Shown piece by piece: positions 34,987-45,500 of a stretch of DNA of 64,000 bases (the first letter of the stretch is position 1; each line of letters begins with the position of its first letter). Origin of the DNA: Flavobacterium fluviale (GTDB taxonomy: Bacteria > Bacteroidota > Bacteroidia > Flavobacteriales > Flavobacteriaceae). Below the pieces are notes generated by a model. The model made no database searches, was not told the DNA's origin, and saw nothing but the letters and a program-made list of their open reading frames with translations. Both the position numbers and the translations under genes were made by a program. The stretch lies in NCBI RefSeq assembly GCF_003312915.1, contig NZ_CP030261.1, positions 4,712,001-4,776,000 of the forward strand. Reading direction: 5' to 3'.

Positions 34987-35097
34987 TTTTTGCCACAGAT
35001 TAAAAGCTTAGCACCCATTTTCTATAATTCTCTTTAATCGATCAATCTCTGGATTCAATTTTTTCCTTCTGAATTATTGGAATTGGAATTTAAACTT

Positions 35098-36678
35098 TTA
35101 TTCTTCCGTCAATAGTTTCAGCAGACTTTCATCTCTTTGATAAATATCTTTGTAGAAATTCAACTGCCCTTCGCGGTCTACCCACGCTGTAAAATAGCCA
35201 ATATAAACAGGAACTTTTTTCTTAAGCGTATACCAGCTTTCTTTTCCGGCGTGCATGGCTTTATCGATTCTGGCAGGATTCCAAGATGGATCTGGTTTTA
35301 ACAATTCAATTGCCAATTCACGAGGTTTTGCCACACGCACACAGCCGTGGCTAAAAGCTCTGCTTTCTCTTTCAAACAAACTTTTAGAAGGAGTATCATG
35401 CAGATAAATATTACTTGAATTTGGAAACAAAAACTTCACCAATCCCAAAGAATTATTTTTTCCCGGAAGCTGGCGAACGGCACCATTATTCCATTCTAAA
35501 TTTTTCTTTTGCAGATAGTTTTTATCTTTCGCCATTCCTGGTTTTATCTCTTTTGCAATAATACTCGGCGGCACATTCCAATACGGACTAAAAACAATAT
35601 TGTTCATCATTCCGCTGAAAATTACGGTTTTTGTCATCGCTTTACCCACAACAACAGGCGAAGTAAAAGCAATTTTTCCATCCTCAATTAAATACAATTT
35701 AAATTCAGGAATGTTTACTTCGATGTACTTTTTCCCTTTTTCCAATTCAGGGTCAATCCATCTGCAGCGTTCCATATTGGCGATTATGGTTTTTATCCTG
35801 TCAGAAACTGGAATATTCAAATCGTTTATATGTTCTGCTAAAATGGTGTTTTTTGGCGCATAACCGTGTCGCAGTTCATAGTTTTTCATGGCTTTTATTA
35901 AAACCGTATCACAAACCGCGCTTTTAGTATCTTCTTTAAGATCTTTAGTTACAAAAAGTCTTTCTCTAATTTGAGCTATAACATTTGAAGAATCGCCTAA
36001 TTTTAAACTTTTAAAATCTTCTCCCGTTTCAATGGTTTTCCAGCCGCCTTTTTTCTCAATTTCTCTGTATTCTTTTAGAGCATCACGAAGTTTATAATAT
36101 TGGCTGAACATCTTTCTTTTCTTATCGTCTAAAATGGTCGATTTTTTAAAGATCGAATCTGAAAGCACTTGATAATTGAACTTTTTACGAGGTAAAAGCC
36201 ATTCTAAAGAAATAACCGTTTTTTCATCAAATCCTCCGTATACTTTTTCGGCATAATAGTAATAAAGATTAGAAAGAAGTAAATCAGTATCTTCCTTTGA
36301 TAATTTCTTGGCAGCATTATTATCAAAAACCAGATTCAATTGTTCGCTGTATGGAAAATTCGCTTTTAATCCTTCTTGATCCAGGTTTTTGTATTGATTG
36401 AATAAAGTATTACCAAATTCTACAACTCCTTTGTTATCCTGCCACAATTGAGTTGATTTATTTTTTTGATATAAAGAAGTTACATCACTTTTAAATTTAG
36501 CAAGTTTCGGATAACTTTCATAAAATGCAGCAACTCGAGTACTGTCAATTGTAAGTTTCAATTCTGGAATTTTCTCAACTGTTTTAATCGAATTTTCTTC
36601 TCTTTTATCTGCTTTAGAGTTACACGAAAAAACAGTAAAAAGTACAACCGTAATAAAAAGCGAATACCAAATTTTCAT
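35098..36678 (-). CDS. L,D-transpeptidase lipoprotein (YcbB-like)
   Basis: I start this 526-residue protein at MKIWYSLFITVV (36678) because it gives a clean lipoprotein signal (lipobox VFSC, Cys19). The open frame reaches back 23 codons to 36747 without a signal. A long N-terminal scaffold contains a peptidoglycan-binding-like segment (SLKLGDSSNVIAQIRERL). The YkuD domain follows (about 335-500), with the catalytic motif FSHGCVRVAKPRELA. The large size resembles YcbB/LdtD, which makes 3-3 cross-links in peptidoglycan. Confidence 0.88.
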   Translation of the reverse strand: MKIWYSLFITVVLFTVFSCNSKADKREENSIKTVEKIPELKLTIDSTRVAAFYESYPKLAKFKSDVTSLYQKNKSTQLWQDNKGVVEFGNTLFNQYKNLDQEGLKANFPYSEQLNLVFDNNAAKKLSKEDTDLLLSNLYYYYAEKVYGGFDEKTVISLEWLLPRKKFNYQVLSDSIFKKSTILDDKKRKMFSQYYKLRDALKEYREIEKKGGWKTIETGEDFKSLKLGDSSNVIAQIRERLFVTKDLKEDTKSAVCDTVLIKAMKNYELRHGYAPKNTILAEHINDLNIPVSDRIKTIIANMERCRWIDPELEKGKKYIEVNIPEFKLYLIEDGKIAFTSPVVVGKAMTKTVIFSGMMNNIVFSPYWNVPPSIIAKEIKPGMAKDKNYLQKKNLEWNNGAVRQLPGKNNSLGLVKFLFPNSSNIYLHDTPSKSLFERESRAFSHGCVRVAKPRELAIELLKPDPSWNPARIDKAMHAGKESWYTLKKKVPVYIGYFTAWVDREGQLNFYKDIYQRDESLLKLLTEE

Positions 36679-36782
36679 ACCAGATTTTTTTATTAAAAGT
36701 AGAAAAAATTCTATTAAATCAAAGTCTTCGCAAATAAATTTACTCAACTTCTTTTCTTCTTTTCAAAGTAATGATACTCCAT

Positions 36783-36817
36783 AAAAAAAGCTCCAAACAA
36801 TTACTTGTCTGGAGCTT
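36783..36817 (-). terminator. Intrinsic terminator of the DUF1573 gene
   Basis: On the minus strand aagctccagacaa pairs with ttgtttggagctt (one mismatch) and is followed by a U run (plus-strand A run 36783-36789). Confidence 0.8.
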
Positions 36818-36843
36818 GCCATATAACCAACCTATTAAAATTC

Positions 36844-37260
36844 TTAGATAACCGTACCTTTTAAAGTAAGGATTTTTGGTGTTGTTTCTGCACTAGTTGT
36901 TACAGTAACTGTTTTTGTAAAAGCGCCTTTGTTTGCAGCATTGTAAGTTGCAGTAACTTTTGCCGACTTACCTGGCTGAATTGGCTCTTTTGTATAATCT
37001 GTTGCAGTACAACCGCAAGATCCTTGCACGTTTGTAATTACAACGGCTGTTTTTCCTGTATTTTTAAATTCGTAAACAATTGCTTTTGGAGTTCCTTGTG
37101 GAATTTGTCCAACGTCAATTGTTTCTGCTTTCCAAACAATAGTAGAAGCAGCTATTTCAACAGTTGAAGTTCCTGAAACTAAAGATTGAACTGGTGCAAT
37201 TGCCGAAAAAGACATTAGGCCTAAAGCTAAAGCTAACATCGAAATTTTAATCATTTTCAT
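36844..37260 (-). CDS. DUF1573-family secreted protein
   Basis: This 138-residue protein has a signal peptide ending near SAIAP (about residue 22) and one DUF1573 Ig-like fold: IDVGQIPQGTPKAIVYEFKNTGK, GSCGCTATDYTKEPIQPGKSAKV. The Cys-Gly-Cys motif is typical. The family is abundant in Bacteroidota, resembles ASPM/HYDIN-type domains and has no assigned reaction. It has its own promoter-like box and terminator, so it is monocistronic. Confidence 0.88.
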   Translation of the reverse strand: MKMIKISMLALALGLMSFSAIAPVQSLVSGTSTVEIAASTIVWKAETIDVGQIPQGTPKAIVYEFKNTGKTAVVITNVQGSCGCTATDYTKEPIQPGKSAKVTATYNAANKGAFTKTVTVTTSAETTPKILTLKGTVI

Positions 37261-37303
37261 AACGGATATATTTAAAATGGTTTATAGTTCTAATTTGATA
37301 TTA

Positions 37304-37311
37304 CAAAGGTA
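37304..37311 (-). promoter_or_regulatory. Candidate -7 box of the DUF1573 gene
   Basis: On the minus strand TACCTTTG fits TAnnTTTG, 43 nt before the start codon. The nearest upstream TTTG is at 13 nt, shorter than usual. Confidence 0.45.
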
Positions 37312-37363
37312 TTTCAGACAAAATCAAATCGCTGTTAACTGCTTTCAAATGTTTGTTAATGAC

Positions 37364-37394
37364 TTGTTAATCGCTTATTTTCAGGGTAAAATTG
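37364..37394 (+). promoter_or_regulatory. Candidate promoter of the two-component operon
   Basis: TTG at 37364-37366 and TAAAATTG at 37387-37394 (one mismatch to TAnnTTTG) are 20 nt apart, the normal spacing. This would place transcription start downstream of the TTG codon at 37392 and favours the start at 37425. Confidence 0.45.
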
Positions 37395-37424
37395 ATTAAT
37401 ATTACACTTTTAAATTCCTTATTC

Positions 37425-38687
37425 TTGAAAATTAATAAACTCAACAGCATCATTCTATTAGGGTTGGTGGCCATAATAAGTATTTTGGTTGCGCAGCTGT
37501 TATGGACAAAAGAGGCTTTTACTATAGAACAGAAAAAACTGAGCCAGAAAGCACATATTGCTTTATTGGAAGTGGCAAAAAAGCTTTATGAAGGAACAAA
37601 CCATGAACTGCCGGTACAGAATCCCGTACAGAAAATATCGAACGACTATTATATCGTAAATGTCGACAATGAATTTGAACCCGAGATTTTAGAATTTTAT
37701 CTCAAAACGGAATTCAAAAAAATGAATATCACTACAGATTTTGAATACGCAATGTATAATTGTCAGAGTGATGAAATGATTTATGGGGATTATATTGCAC
37801 TTTCTAAAAAGGAGAAATGCAAAAAAAGCGTCTATTTCCCTAAACATAAAAATCTTGTCTATTATTTTGCTGTTCGTTTTCCAAATGAAACTACATATTT
37901 ATTTAGCTCCATGCGTTTTTGGTTTGTCCTTTCAACCGCTTTAATTTTGATTTTGCTCATTTACGTTTATTCTATTTTTAAACTTTTGCAGCAAAAAAAA
38001 TATTCAGAGTTACAGCGCGATTTCATCAATAACATGACGCACGAATTTAAGACACCATTGGCTTCAATTCTGATTGCATCTAAATATTTAATTGAACAAA
38101 AACCTATTAAGGAAGACAAAAAGCTTTTTACCTATACCGATATAATTATCAATCAAGGAAATAAATTAAATGGGCACATCGAGAAAATTCTAAATATTGC
38201 TAAGTCCGATTATAAGCCATTAGAACTTAAAAAAGAGAGTATTTTAATTGTTCCGATAATTGAAGAAGCGATTTCAAATATCAATTTAAAATATCCCGAA
38301 GCTGTTTTTAAAATTGAAACTTCATCCAATGATTATGCAATAGAAACTGATACTTTTCATTTTGCCAATTTAGTTTATAATTTATTGGATAATGCTGTAA
38401 AATACTGCAGCGTAAAACCAGAAGTAACAATCAAAATTACAGAAGAAAAAAATTGTTTAAAACTTGAGTTTATTGATAATGGAATTGGGATTACTCCTAA
38501 AAAAATATCTTTTATCTTTGATAAGTTTTACCGTGTCCAAAACGAAAAAAGCAACGAAGTAAACGGATTTGGTCTCGGTTTATATTATGTAAAAGAAATC
38601 TGTACGCTGCAGAACTGGAAAATAAAAGCTGAAAACAATGTTGAAAAAGGCGTAACAATAACCTTATCAATTCCTTATAAAAAATGA
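37425..38687 (+). CDS. Membrane sensor histidine kinase
   Basis: No ATG is available at the 5' end. The frame opens with TTG at 37392 and a second TTG at 37425 (MKINKLNSII), which I prefer because a promoter-like box overlaps the first. From 37425 the protein has 420 residues. Membrane segments lie at about 8-27 and 168-190, with a periplasmic sensor of about 140 residues between them holding several cysteines. HisKA follows, with phospho-acceptor His206 in NNMTHEFKTPLAS, and then the ATPase (NLLDNAVKYC, DNGIGI, GFGLGLYYV). It overlaps the regulator gene by 4 bp. The stimulus is unknown. Confidence 0.88.
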   Translation: MKINKLNSIILLGLVAIISILVAQLLWTKEAFTIEQKKLSQKAHIALLEVAKKLYEGTNHELPVQNPVQKISNDYYIVNVDNEFEPEILEFYLKTEFKKMNITTDFEYAMYNCQSDEMIYGDYIALSKKEKCKKSVYFPKHKNLVYYFAVRFPNETTYLFSSMRFWFVLSTALILILLIYVYSIFKLLQQKKYSELQRDFINNMTHEFKTPLASILIASKYLIEQKPIKEDKKLFTYTDIIINQGNKLNGHIEKILNIAKSDYKPLELKKESILIVPIIEEAISNINLKYPEAVFKIETSSNDYAIETDTFHFANLVYNLLDNAVKYCSVKPEVTIKITEEKNCLKLEFIDNGIGITPKKISFIFDKFYRVQNEKSNEVNGFGLGLYYVKEICTLQNWKIKAENNVEKGVTITLSIPYKK

Positions 38688-39370
38688 GAAATTTCAAAAT
38701 ACTATATGCCGAAGATGACGAAACTCTTGCGTTTTTAACCAAAGACAACTTGGAGCAGAATAATTATGAAGTAATTCATTGTTCTGACGGAAAAGCGGCA
38801 CTGAAAACTTTTGAAGAAGAAGATTTTGATATCTGCATTTTTGATATTATGATGCCGAAAATGGATGGTTTTAATCTGGCAGAAGCTATTAGAAAAATCG
38901 ATCTTGATATTCCTATTATTTTTCTTTCGGCAAAAACTTTAAAAGAAGACAGAATTAAAGGATTACGTTTAGGAGCTGATGATTATCTCGTGAAACCTTT
39001 TAGCATAGAAGAATTACTTTTGAAAATTGAGATTTTTTTAAAACGTTCGCAGAAAAATATTCCGCTTGTAAAAACTATTTACGAAGTGGGAAAATATCAG
39101 TTTGACACTAAAAATTTTATTCTTTTTAATAATGAAGAAAAAGTAGGTCTTACCCAGCGTGAAGCCGAATTATTGAAACTTTTTCTAGATCATAAAAATT
39201 CAGTTTTAAAGCGTGAACAAATTTTAACTTCTTTGTGGGGAACGGACGATTATTTTATGGGCAGAAGCCTTGACGTTTTTATTTCGCGTCTTCGCAAAAT
39301 ATTAGCAAATGAAGAAGGCATTTCGATAGAAAACCTTCATGGCATTGGGTTTCGATTTTCTATTGGATAA
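38684..39370 (+). CDS. OmpR-family response regulator
   Basis: This 228-residue protein has a receiver domain with the acidic pair D11/D12, phospho-acceptor D54 in CIFDIMMPKMDGF, and the KPFS lysine. A winged-helix DNA-binding domain follows (about 130-228, LTQREAELLKLFL, GRSLDVFISRLRKIL, GIGFRFSIG). It overlaps the kinase gene by 4 bp (ATGA), so the two form a coupled pair. No target site could be assigned. Confidence 0.92.
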   Translation: MRNFKILYAEDDETLAFLTKDNLEQNNYEVIHCSDGKAALKTFEEEDFDICIFDIMMPKMDGFNLAEAIRKIDLDIPIIFLSAKTLKEDRIKGLRLGADDYLVKPFSIEELLLKIEIFLKRSQKNIPLVKTIYEVGKYQFDTKNFILFNNEEKVGLTQREAELLKLFLDHKNSVLKREQILTSLWGTDDYFMGRSLDVFISRLRKILANEEGISIENLHGIGFRFSIG

Positions 39371-39410
39371 AATCACAATTCTACTAAAAATAAAGAAAAA
39401 TCTGTAAATA

Positions 39411-39424
39411 GATTTTCGAAAATC
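39411..39424. promoter_or_regulatory. 14-bp perfect palindrome upstream of the MBL-fold gene
   Basis: gattttcgaaaatc is symmetrical and lies 32 nt before the start codon at 39456, where a regulator could block or aid transcription. It could also be chance in AT-rich DNA. Confidence 0.3.
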
Positions 39425-39455
39425 TTTGTATTTTTAATATCTAAATTTCCTCGAT

Positions 39456-40220
39456 ATGAAATTACATCATTTGCGAAATGCCACTTTGGTGATTGAAACA
39501 GAAAAGCATGTCATTTTAGTGGACCCAATGTTAGGCAAAAGAAAAACGATTCCGCCTTTTACTATTTTTAGATACAAGCCCAAAAGAAATCCGCTGGTGG
39601 CACTGCCAAAAAACAGCCGTGAAATATTAAGCCGAGTTACACATTGCTTAATTACTCATTTGCATCCAGATCATATTGATAAAGCCGGCGAAGTATTTTT
39701 ACGAAGAAAAAGTGTTCCTGTAATCTGCAGCTCTAAGGACGAAAAAGCACTTCTTCAAAGAGGACTGACCGTTATTCAAACTTTAGAATATTGGGAACCT
39801 CAAAAATTTTTAGACGGAAAAATAACTGGAATTCCTGCCATTCATGGTTATGGTTTTATTTCTAGATTAATGGGAAATGTAATGGGATTTCTTATCGAAT
39901 TGGCAGATCAAAAATCAATTTATGTTAGTTCTGACACTATTTTTACCGAACATGTCGAAAAAGTTCTGACACAGTTTAAACCAGATATTTCGATTGTCGC
40001 CTGCGGTACTGCACGATTAGATATCGGACAGCCGTTATTAATGCGAATGGATGACATTTTGAAATTTGCAACCCTTGCTCCAGGAAAAGTTCTGGCCAAT
40101 CATATCGAAGCTTTAAATCATTGTCCTACAACGAGATTGCAATTACGAACTGCTCTTTCAGATCATGGACTTTTAACCAAAACTTCCATTCCGAAAGACG
40201 GGGAATGTGTTGAATATTAA
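39456..40220 (+). CDS. Metallo-beta-lactamase-fold hydrolase (UlaG-like)
   Basis: This 254-residue cytoplasmic protein has the zinc motif H68-x-H70-x-D72-H73 in LITHLHPDHID. Further metal ligand candidates are His in IPAIHGYGF, Asp in YVSSDTIF and His in ANHIEALNH. It belongs to the L-ascorbate-6-phosphate lactonase-like branch, where real substrates are mostly unknown. Its stop overlaps the stop of the convergent radical SAM gene within a TTAA. Confidence 0.85.
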   Translation: MKLHHLRNATLVIETEKHVILVDPMLGKRKTIPPFTIFRYKPKRNPLVALPKNSREILSRVTHCLITHLHPDHIDKAGEVFLRRKSVPVICSSKDEKALLQRGLTVIQTLEYWEPQKFLDGKITGIPAIHGYGFISRLMGNVMGFLIELADQKSIYVSSDTIFTEHVEKVLTQFKPDISIVACGTARLDIGQPLLMRMDDILKFATLAPGKVLANHIEALNHCPTTRLQLRTALSDHGLLTKTSIPKDGECVEY

Positions 40221-42421
40221 AGCAATAATAGTCCGAATTCGCGAAGCGTATTTACTGGTTTTGAATACCAAAATAATTCGAAATCTTCTAATGAAGTTTC
40301 GAAATCATTTTTCACTTCTTGAAAGGTATAATTTTTAGCATTTGAAATGGAAATTTTAGACAAGATTGAAATCAGCCACTCCCCTTCTTCTTTGCTGGTT
40401 TGAATATTGAAGCTTTCTTTTTTATCGTGAAAAGTTAAGAACATCATTTCCCAGCTTCTTCCTTTTTTCGATTTTATAAAAATTTCAGCAGATGGTTTTC
40501 CGCCAAGCCAAACCACTTTTGCATTTGGTTTTGTGTTAAAATCGTTCTGTTCCTGAAGTGCATCAAAAATAAAATCGGGATGAATTTTGGTTTTCGGAAT
40601 TTTAAAATCAAACCAATCTTGCAATTCGTAATCAAAACAAATTCCGTGCATGAAATTGAAAAGCGATTTCTTTAATCCGAAGCTAAATTTATCGTGATTG
40701 ATTCCAGTTGAATCGGTATATTCAATATCATTATTGGCAAAAGTTCCAATTGCTTCTGTTTTTTTGGTTACGCCAAATTTTTCAGGATATAACCCGACCG
40801 GACTATGAGCTGTCAAAGCAAATTGATGCCAGAATCCAGACTGTAAAACTCCAGCTTCAAATAATTGACGTACCATTTCGAGACTGTCAATTGTTTCCTG
40901 AATCGTCTGCGTTGGATATCCATACATTAAATAGGCATGAACCATAATTCCCGCTTCAGTAAAATTTCGGGTTACTTTCGCAACTTGTTCAACCGTAACA
41001 CCTTTATCAATTAATTTCAATAATCGATCTGAAGCTACTTCTAAACCACCTGAAACAGCAATGCAACCTGAAGCCTTCAGTAACAGACATAAATCTTTTG
41101 AAAAACTTTTTTCGAAGCGAATATTAGTCCACCAAGTTACGGCTAGTTTCCTTTTTAGAATTTCAAGCGCCAAAGCACGCATTAAAGCTGGCGGTGCAGC
41201 TTCATCAACAAAATGAAATCCGTTCTGACCTGTTTTTTCGATCAATTCTTCCATTCGATCGCAAAGCAGACTTGCAGCAACAGGTTCGTATACTTTGATG
41301 TAATCTAAAGAAATATCACAAAAAGTACATTTTCCCCAATAACAGCCGTGTGCCATTGTGAGCTTATTCCACCTTCCGTCACTCCACATTCGGTGCATCG
41401 GATTAACAATTTCGATAACCGAAATATATTTATCCAAAGGCAGATCTGAATAATCTGGAGTTCCTACGTAAGCTTGTTTATAATCGTGTTTTAAGGAATT
41501 ATTTTTATAAACTACTTCTCCATTTTCCAATAAAAATGTTCTTTTGAAAGAATTTGAGTCTGGATTTTCTAAATGAAAAATTAATTCTTCGATAGGAACT
41601 TCTCCATCATCTAAAGTGATAAAATCGAAAAATTCGAAAACACGTTTATCAGAAAGCGAACGCAATTCGGTGTTAGGGAAACCTCCACCCATCGAAATTT
41701 TAATTTCAGGATGATTTTCTTTTACCCATTGCGCACATCTAAATGCGCTATATAAATTCCCTGGAAAAGGAACAGAAATTAGAAATAAAGTTGGTCTTAC
41801 AGCTTCAATTTTGGCTTTTAAAAGAGAAATTAAAATCGAATCTATATAAGTTGGTTCTTGCTGTAAAGCTTCGTACAATTCATCAAAAGAATTGGCGCTT
41901 CGTCCTAAACGTTCGGCATATCGGCTGAAACCAAAATTCTCGTCAACACATTCTACAATAAAATCTGAAATATCTTCCAGATATAAAGTTGCCAAATGTT
42001 TTGCTTTGTCTTGAGTTCCCATTGTTCCAAAAGCCCAATCTAGTTCTTCTAGTTGTGCAAAACGAGAAGCTTCTGGCAGAAAATCTTCCTGACAAATCTG
42101 TAAAGCCAAAGTTGGATTTTTCCCTTGCAAAAACTGGATTACAGAATCGATCGTTTTAATATATTCGTCTTGAAGAGCAAAAATTCTTTTGGAATTATCG
42201 GAAACTTCAACGTTTCCAACTTCAAACCTGAAACTTGAAACTTGAAACAAATTAATTAATCCCTTTTTCGAAAACAGTTCCAAAATTACATCAATACCCA
42301 AGTCAGCTTGAGCCGATTCGATATTTTTGGTATTCAGAAAACCTTTTATATATGCCGTTGCCGGATACGGAGTATTCAGTTGGGTAAAAGGAGGCGTAAT
42401 TACAAAAAGTTTCGTTTTCAA
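40217..42421 (-). CDS. B12-binding-type radical SAM protein
   Basis: This 734-residue protein has a split N-terminal B12-binding-like Rossmann part (KLFVITPPFTQLNTPYPATA, then ISVPFPGNLYSAFRCAQW and ISMGGGFPNTELRSL) without the DxHxxG motif. The radical SAM core has its cluster cysteines in HGCYWGKCTFCD (around residues 359-366), followed by a C-terminal region. This layout fits the cobalamin-dependent class or its B12-free relatives. The substrate is unknown. Residues about 59-75 (FQVSSFRFEVGNVEV) are encoded by a repetitive GTTTCAA-rich stretch, probably a repeat inserted in frame. Confidence 0.82.
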   Translation of the reverse strand: MKTKLFVITPPFTQLNTPYPATAYIKGFLNTKNIESAQADLGIDVILELFSKKGLINLFQVSSFRFEVGNVEVSDNSKRIFALQDEYIKTIDSVIQFLQGKNPTLALQICQEDFLPEASRFAQLEELDWAFGTMGTQDKAKHLATLYLEDISDFIVECVDENFGFSRYAERLGRSANSFDELYEALQQEPTYIDSILISLLKAKIEAVRPTLFLISVPFPGNLYSAFRCAQWVKENHPEIKISMGGGFPNTELRSLSDKRVFEFFDFITLDDGEVPIEELIFHLENPDSNSFKRTFLLENGEVVYKNNSLKHDYKQAYVGTPDYSDLPLDKYISVIEIVNPMHRMWSDGRWNKLTMAHGCYWGKCTFCDISLDYIKVYEPVAASLLCDRMEELIEKTGQNGFHFVDEAAPPALMRALALEILKRKLAVTWWTNIRFEKSFSKDLCLLLKASGCIAVSGGLEVASDRLLKLIDKGVTVEQVAKVTRNFTEAGIMVHAYLMYGYPTQTIQETIDSLEMVRQLFEAGVLQSGFWHQFALTAHSPVGLYPEKFGVTKKTEAIGTFANNDIEYTDSTGINHDKFSFGLKKSLFNFMHGICFDYELQDWFDFKIPKTKIHPDFIFDALQEQNDFNTKPNAKVVWLGGKPSAEIFIKSKKGRSWEMMFLTFHDKKESFNIQTSKEEGEWLISILSKISISNAKNYTFQEVKNDFETSLEDFELFWYSKPVNTLREFGLLLL

Positions 42422-42505
42422 GAGGAATTATTTTTTGCAAAAATACGAGATATTTAGAGACTTTTATGGGAAAGATTTTATTGGATGATGTTTTGAGTTT
42501 TTGAT

Positions 42506-42535
42506 TTTGTTTTGTAGGATATTTAATTACATTTG
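42506..42535 (+). promoter_or_regulatory. Promoter of the giant adhesin-like gene
   Basis: TTTG at 42506-42509 and TACATTTG at 42528-42535 are 18 nt apart, a very good match to the Bacteroidota -33/-7 pattern. The start codon is 21 nt downstream. Confidence 0.7.
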
Positions 42536-42556
42536 CCTCGCTGTTAAATATCCTAT

Positions 42557-45500
42557 ATGAAGAAAATTTTACTCTTATTTATTGTTTTTATCAAATGTGC
42601 TTGTGTTTTTGGGCAAGAAATTAATCCGAATTCGTCCAATAATTTTTTATTAGAAGATAAAAATGGGCATCTAATTCAAAATTTGGAACAGCAAAAACAA
42701 TTTTTGAAAATTAGGGAGGAAAAGATGAAAGAAGAAGTCCTGAATTTAAAAAAAGTGATTTTAAATTCAAAAGATGGAAATTTGACTTCAAAAACAGCAG
42801 CTACTCTTCAAGGAGTAGAAATGTGTACCAATGGAGGTTTTGAGCAATATGAAACCGTAAACGGAAACAGTTATCTTAAGAATTTTCTTTGCACAATAGG
42901 TGATCCTCCCGGACCAACGCAATGCCGATCGATCACCAATACTGCCGATTCATATATCAATCGCTATAATCCTAATAACATGAATATTATGGCAACTGGC
43001 GTTTCTGCCAATTTGGTTGACCCATATATAGGAGACATTAAAGCATTTGATCAATATGCTCTTAAAATTAATTATGAAAATTCCTCTACCTATGGTTCTA
43101 TTGTTCAGGGCAAAAGGTTTAAAACAAATAATGAAAATTATCTAAAATTTAACTACAAAGCAGTATTACAAAGTGTTTATGACAATAGTCATACTGATAA
43201 TCAAGCTTTTGTAAAAGCACGAATTTTAGATAAAAATAATAAGGTTGTGAGTGAATTTTGTTTAGTTGGAGATGAAAAAAATTGCATTTTCAGCAAGGTT
43301 CCGAGTCAGACTTCTGACTATGTTACTTTATATACCGGTAATTGGCAATCAGGGTTATTGGATATTTCATCAATTCCTAATAATGAAGAATTTACAGTTG
43401 AATTTATGGCTTCAAGATGTGGTTTGGGCGGGCATTTTGGGTATATGTATATTGATGATGTTTGTACCTTACATTCTGCAGAAAATCTGCAAGGTTCTAT
43501 AGAACTTGATCCTTTGAATAAAGTTTGTCCTACTCTACCTATATCAGTTTGCGGCAGTTATACTATTCCTAATTCTGGAGGAATTTCTGCGTCTGTAAAC
43601 AAAATCACTTTAAATGTTTACAATAGTAATAATGTGTCAATTTATAGTACATCCACTACTTCAAGTTTAGATACAACAAATAAAAAATTCTGTTTTACAT
43701 TAAAAAATAGTGATTTTCCAAATATTACAAGTGCCAATTATAATGTAGGCGTACAAATTGATTATGACATTTCTGGAACTTCCTGTGCAGGAACCACATT
43801 TAATTCTGCCATAGATTCGGACGCAAATCCTGGCTGGGATATTTCTTTTTTGAACTGCTCTTCAAGTTGTGCCATTAATGTAACAACTGCCAAAATATCT
43901 CAATGTGATGCAAACCGTGACGGAAGTGAAAATTTTGATTTGTCTACACTAAATCCTCTAGTGGTTCCTTCAACTACGGGTTTAAATTTTAGTTATTTCA
44001 AAAATTATAACGAGGCAGATTCCAACTTAAATGCTATTACTAATTTTACAAGTTATCCAAGTTCAAGTGCTTCTATTTTTGTCAGAGTGAGCAAGGACGC
44101 AACTTGCTACAAAATTATTTCTGTCAATCTAGAGGTAAGAAATCCGACAGCAAATATTACAGGTATCTTAAATGTCTGCTCTGGAAGCACTGTATTAACT
44201 GCTTCTCCAGGATCTTCGTATTTATGGAGTACTGGTGGAAGTACACAAAGTATTACGGTAACTTCGTTAGGAGATTATTCTGTTACTGTCACAGATTCTT
44301 TTGGATGCACCAGCACTGCAAGTGTTACCATAGAACCCAGTCAAACTGCTGTTTCTCCTTCCTTACAGATTACGCAGCCCTCATGTTTTGTTTCTACAGG
44401 AACAATAAAAGTAACCTCAGCGGCATCACAATATAGTTTTGATGATGGCTCTACTTGGGGTACAAGCGACACGAAGAGTAATTTATATCCTGGAACTTAT
44501 TTAGTAAAAATAAAGACCATAAATGGATGTACTTCCTACTCTCAAAGTGTGACTATTACAGCTGCTTCTACCTTGTATCCAAATTACACTTATACTAATC
44601 CTTTATTTTGCGGAGATAGCGGAAGCATTACTATTACAACTCCAGCCGCATATTACAGCTTTGATGACGGTACAACTTGGGTAAATAATTCTACCGCTAA
44701 CAATCTTTTACCTGCAAATTATAAAATTCGTACCAAAGACTCACAAGGTTGTATTTCATCGGCAAACAATGTACTTATCAGTAGTAATACGCTACAAACC
44801 CCAACTTATACAATTCTATTGCCTGCTTGTACTGCAAAAGGAAGTATAACCATTAATACACTTTCGGATTTTTACACTTTTGATGGAGGAAACACATGGG
44901 TTACAAACAACACAATGAGTAATTTAAATGCAGGAAGCTATTCTTTAGGAATTAAAAATGCTTTAGGCTGTACTTCTTATTATACATATGCTTATTTAAA
45001 TGATTTTAAGGATTTCTATCCTCAATATACAACTGAACAACCAATTTGCGGAACAGATGGCAGCATAACTATTACTACTGCAGCAGATTCATACAGTTTT
45101 GATAATGGAGTAACTTGGACTAGCAATAATATTAAAAAGCTGCCATTTGGAAGCTATCAAATAAAAATAAAAAACAGCGCGGGATGTATCAGCGCTTCTA
45201 GTTATGTTTCTTTATATCAGCCTTATCTGAGTTCGCCAGTTATTACTCAAGAACAGCCCACTTGTGGCGCAAACGGAAAAATCACTATCAACTCACTATC
45301 AGATTTTTATAGTTTTGATAATGGTGCAACCTGGACAACTGTCAATTCTAAATCATTACCTCCTGGGATTTATACCATAATTATAAAAAATAGCCTTGGC
45401 TGTACCTCTTATCCAACTACTATTTATCTAAATAATCCAAATATAGATGTACCCGCGTATACAGTTGTTCAACCCACTTGTACATCTGCAGGCAGCATTA

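Noticed and set aside
36679..36747. Longer start for the L,D-transpeptidase
   Set aside because: It would put 23 residues before the lipoprotein signal and bury the lipobox.
39411..39424. Terminator after the response regulator gene
   Set aside because: The 14-bp palindrome has no loop room and no T run; it is better seen as a possible operator.
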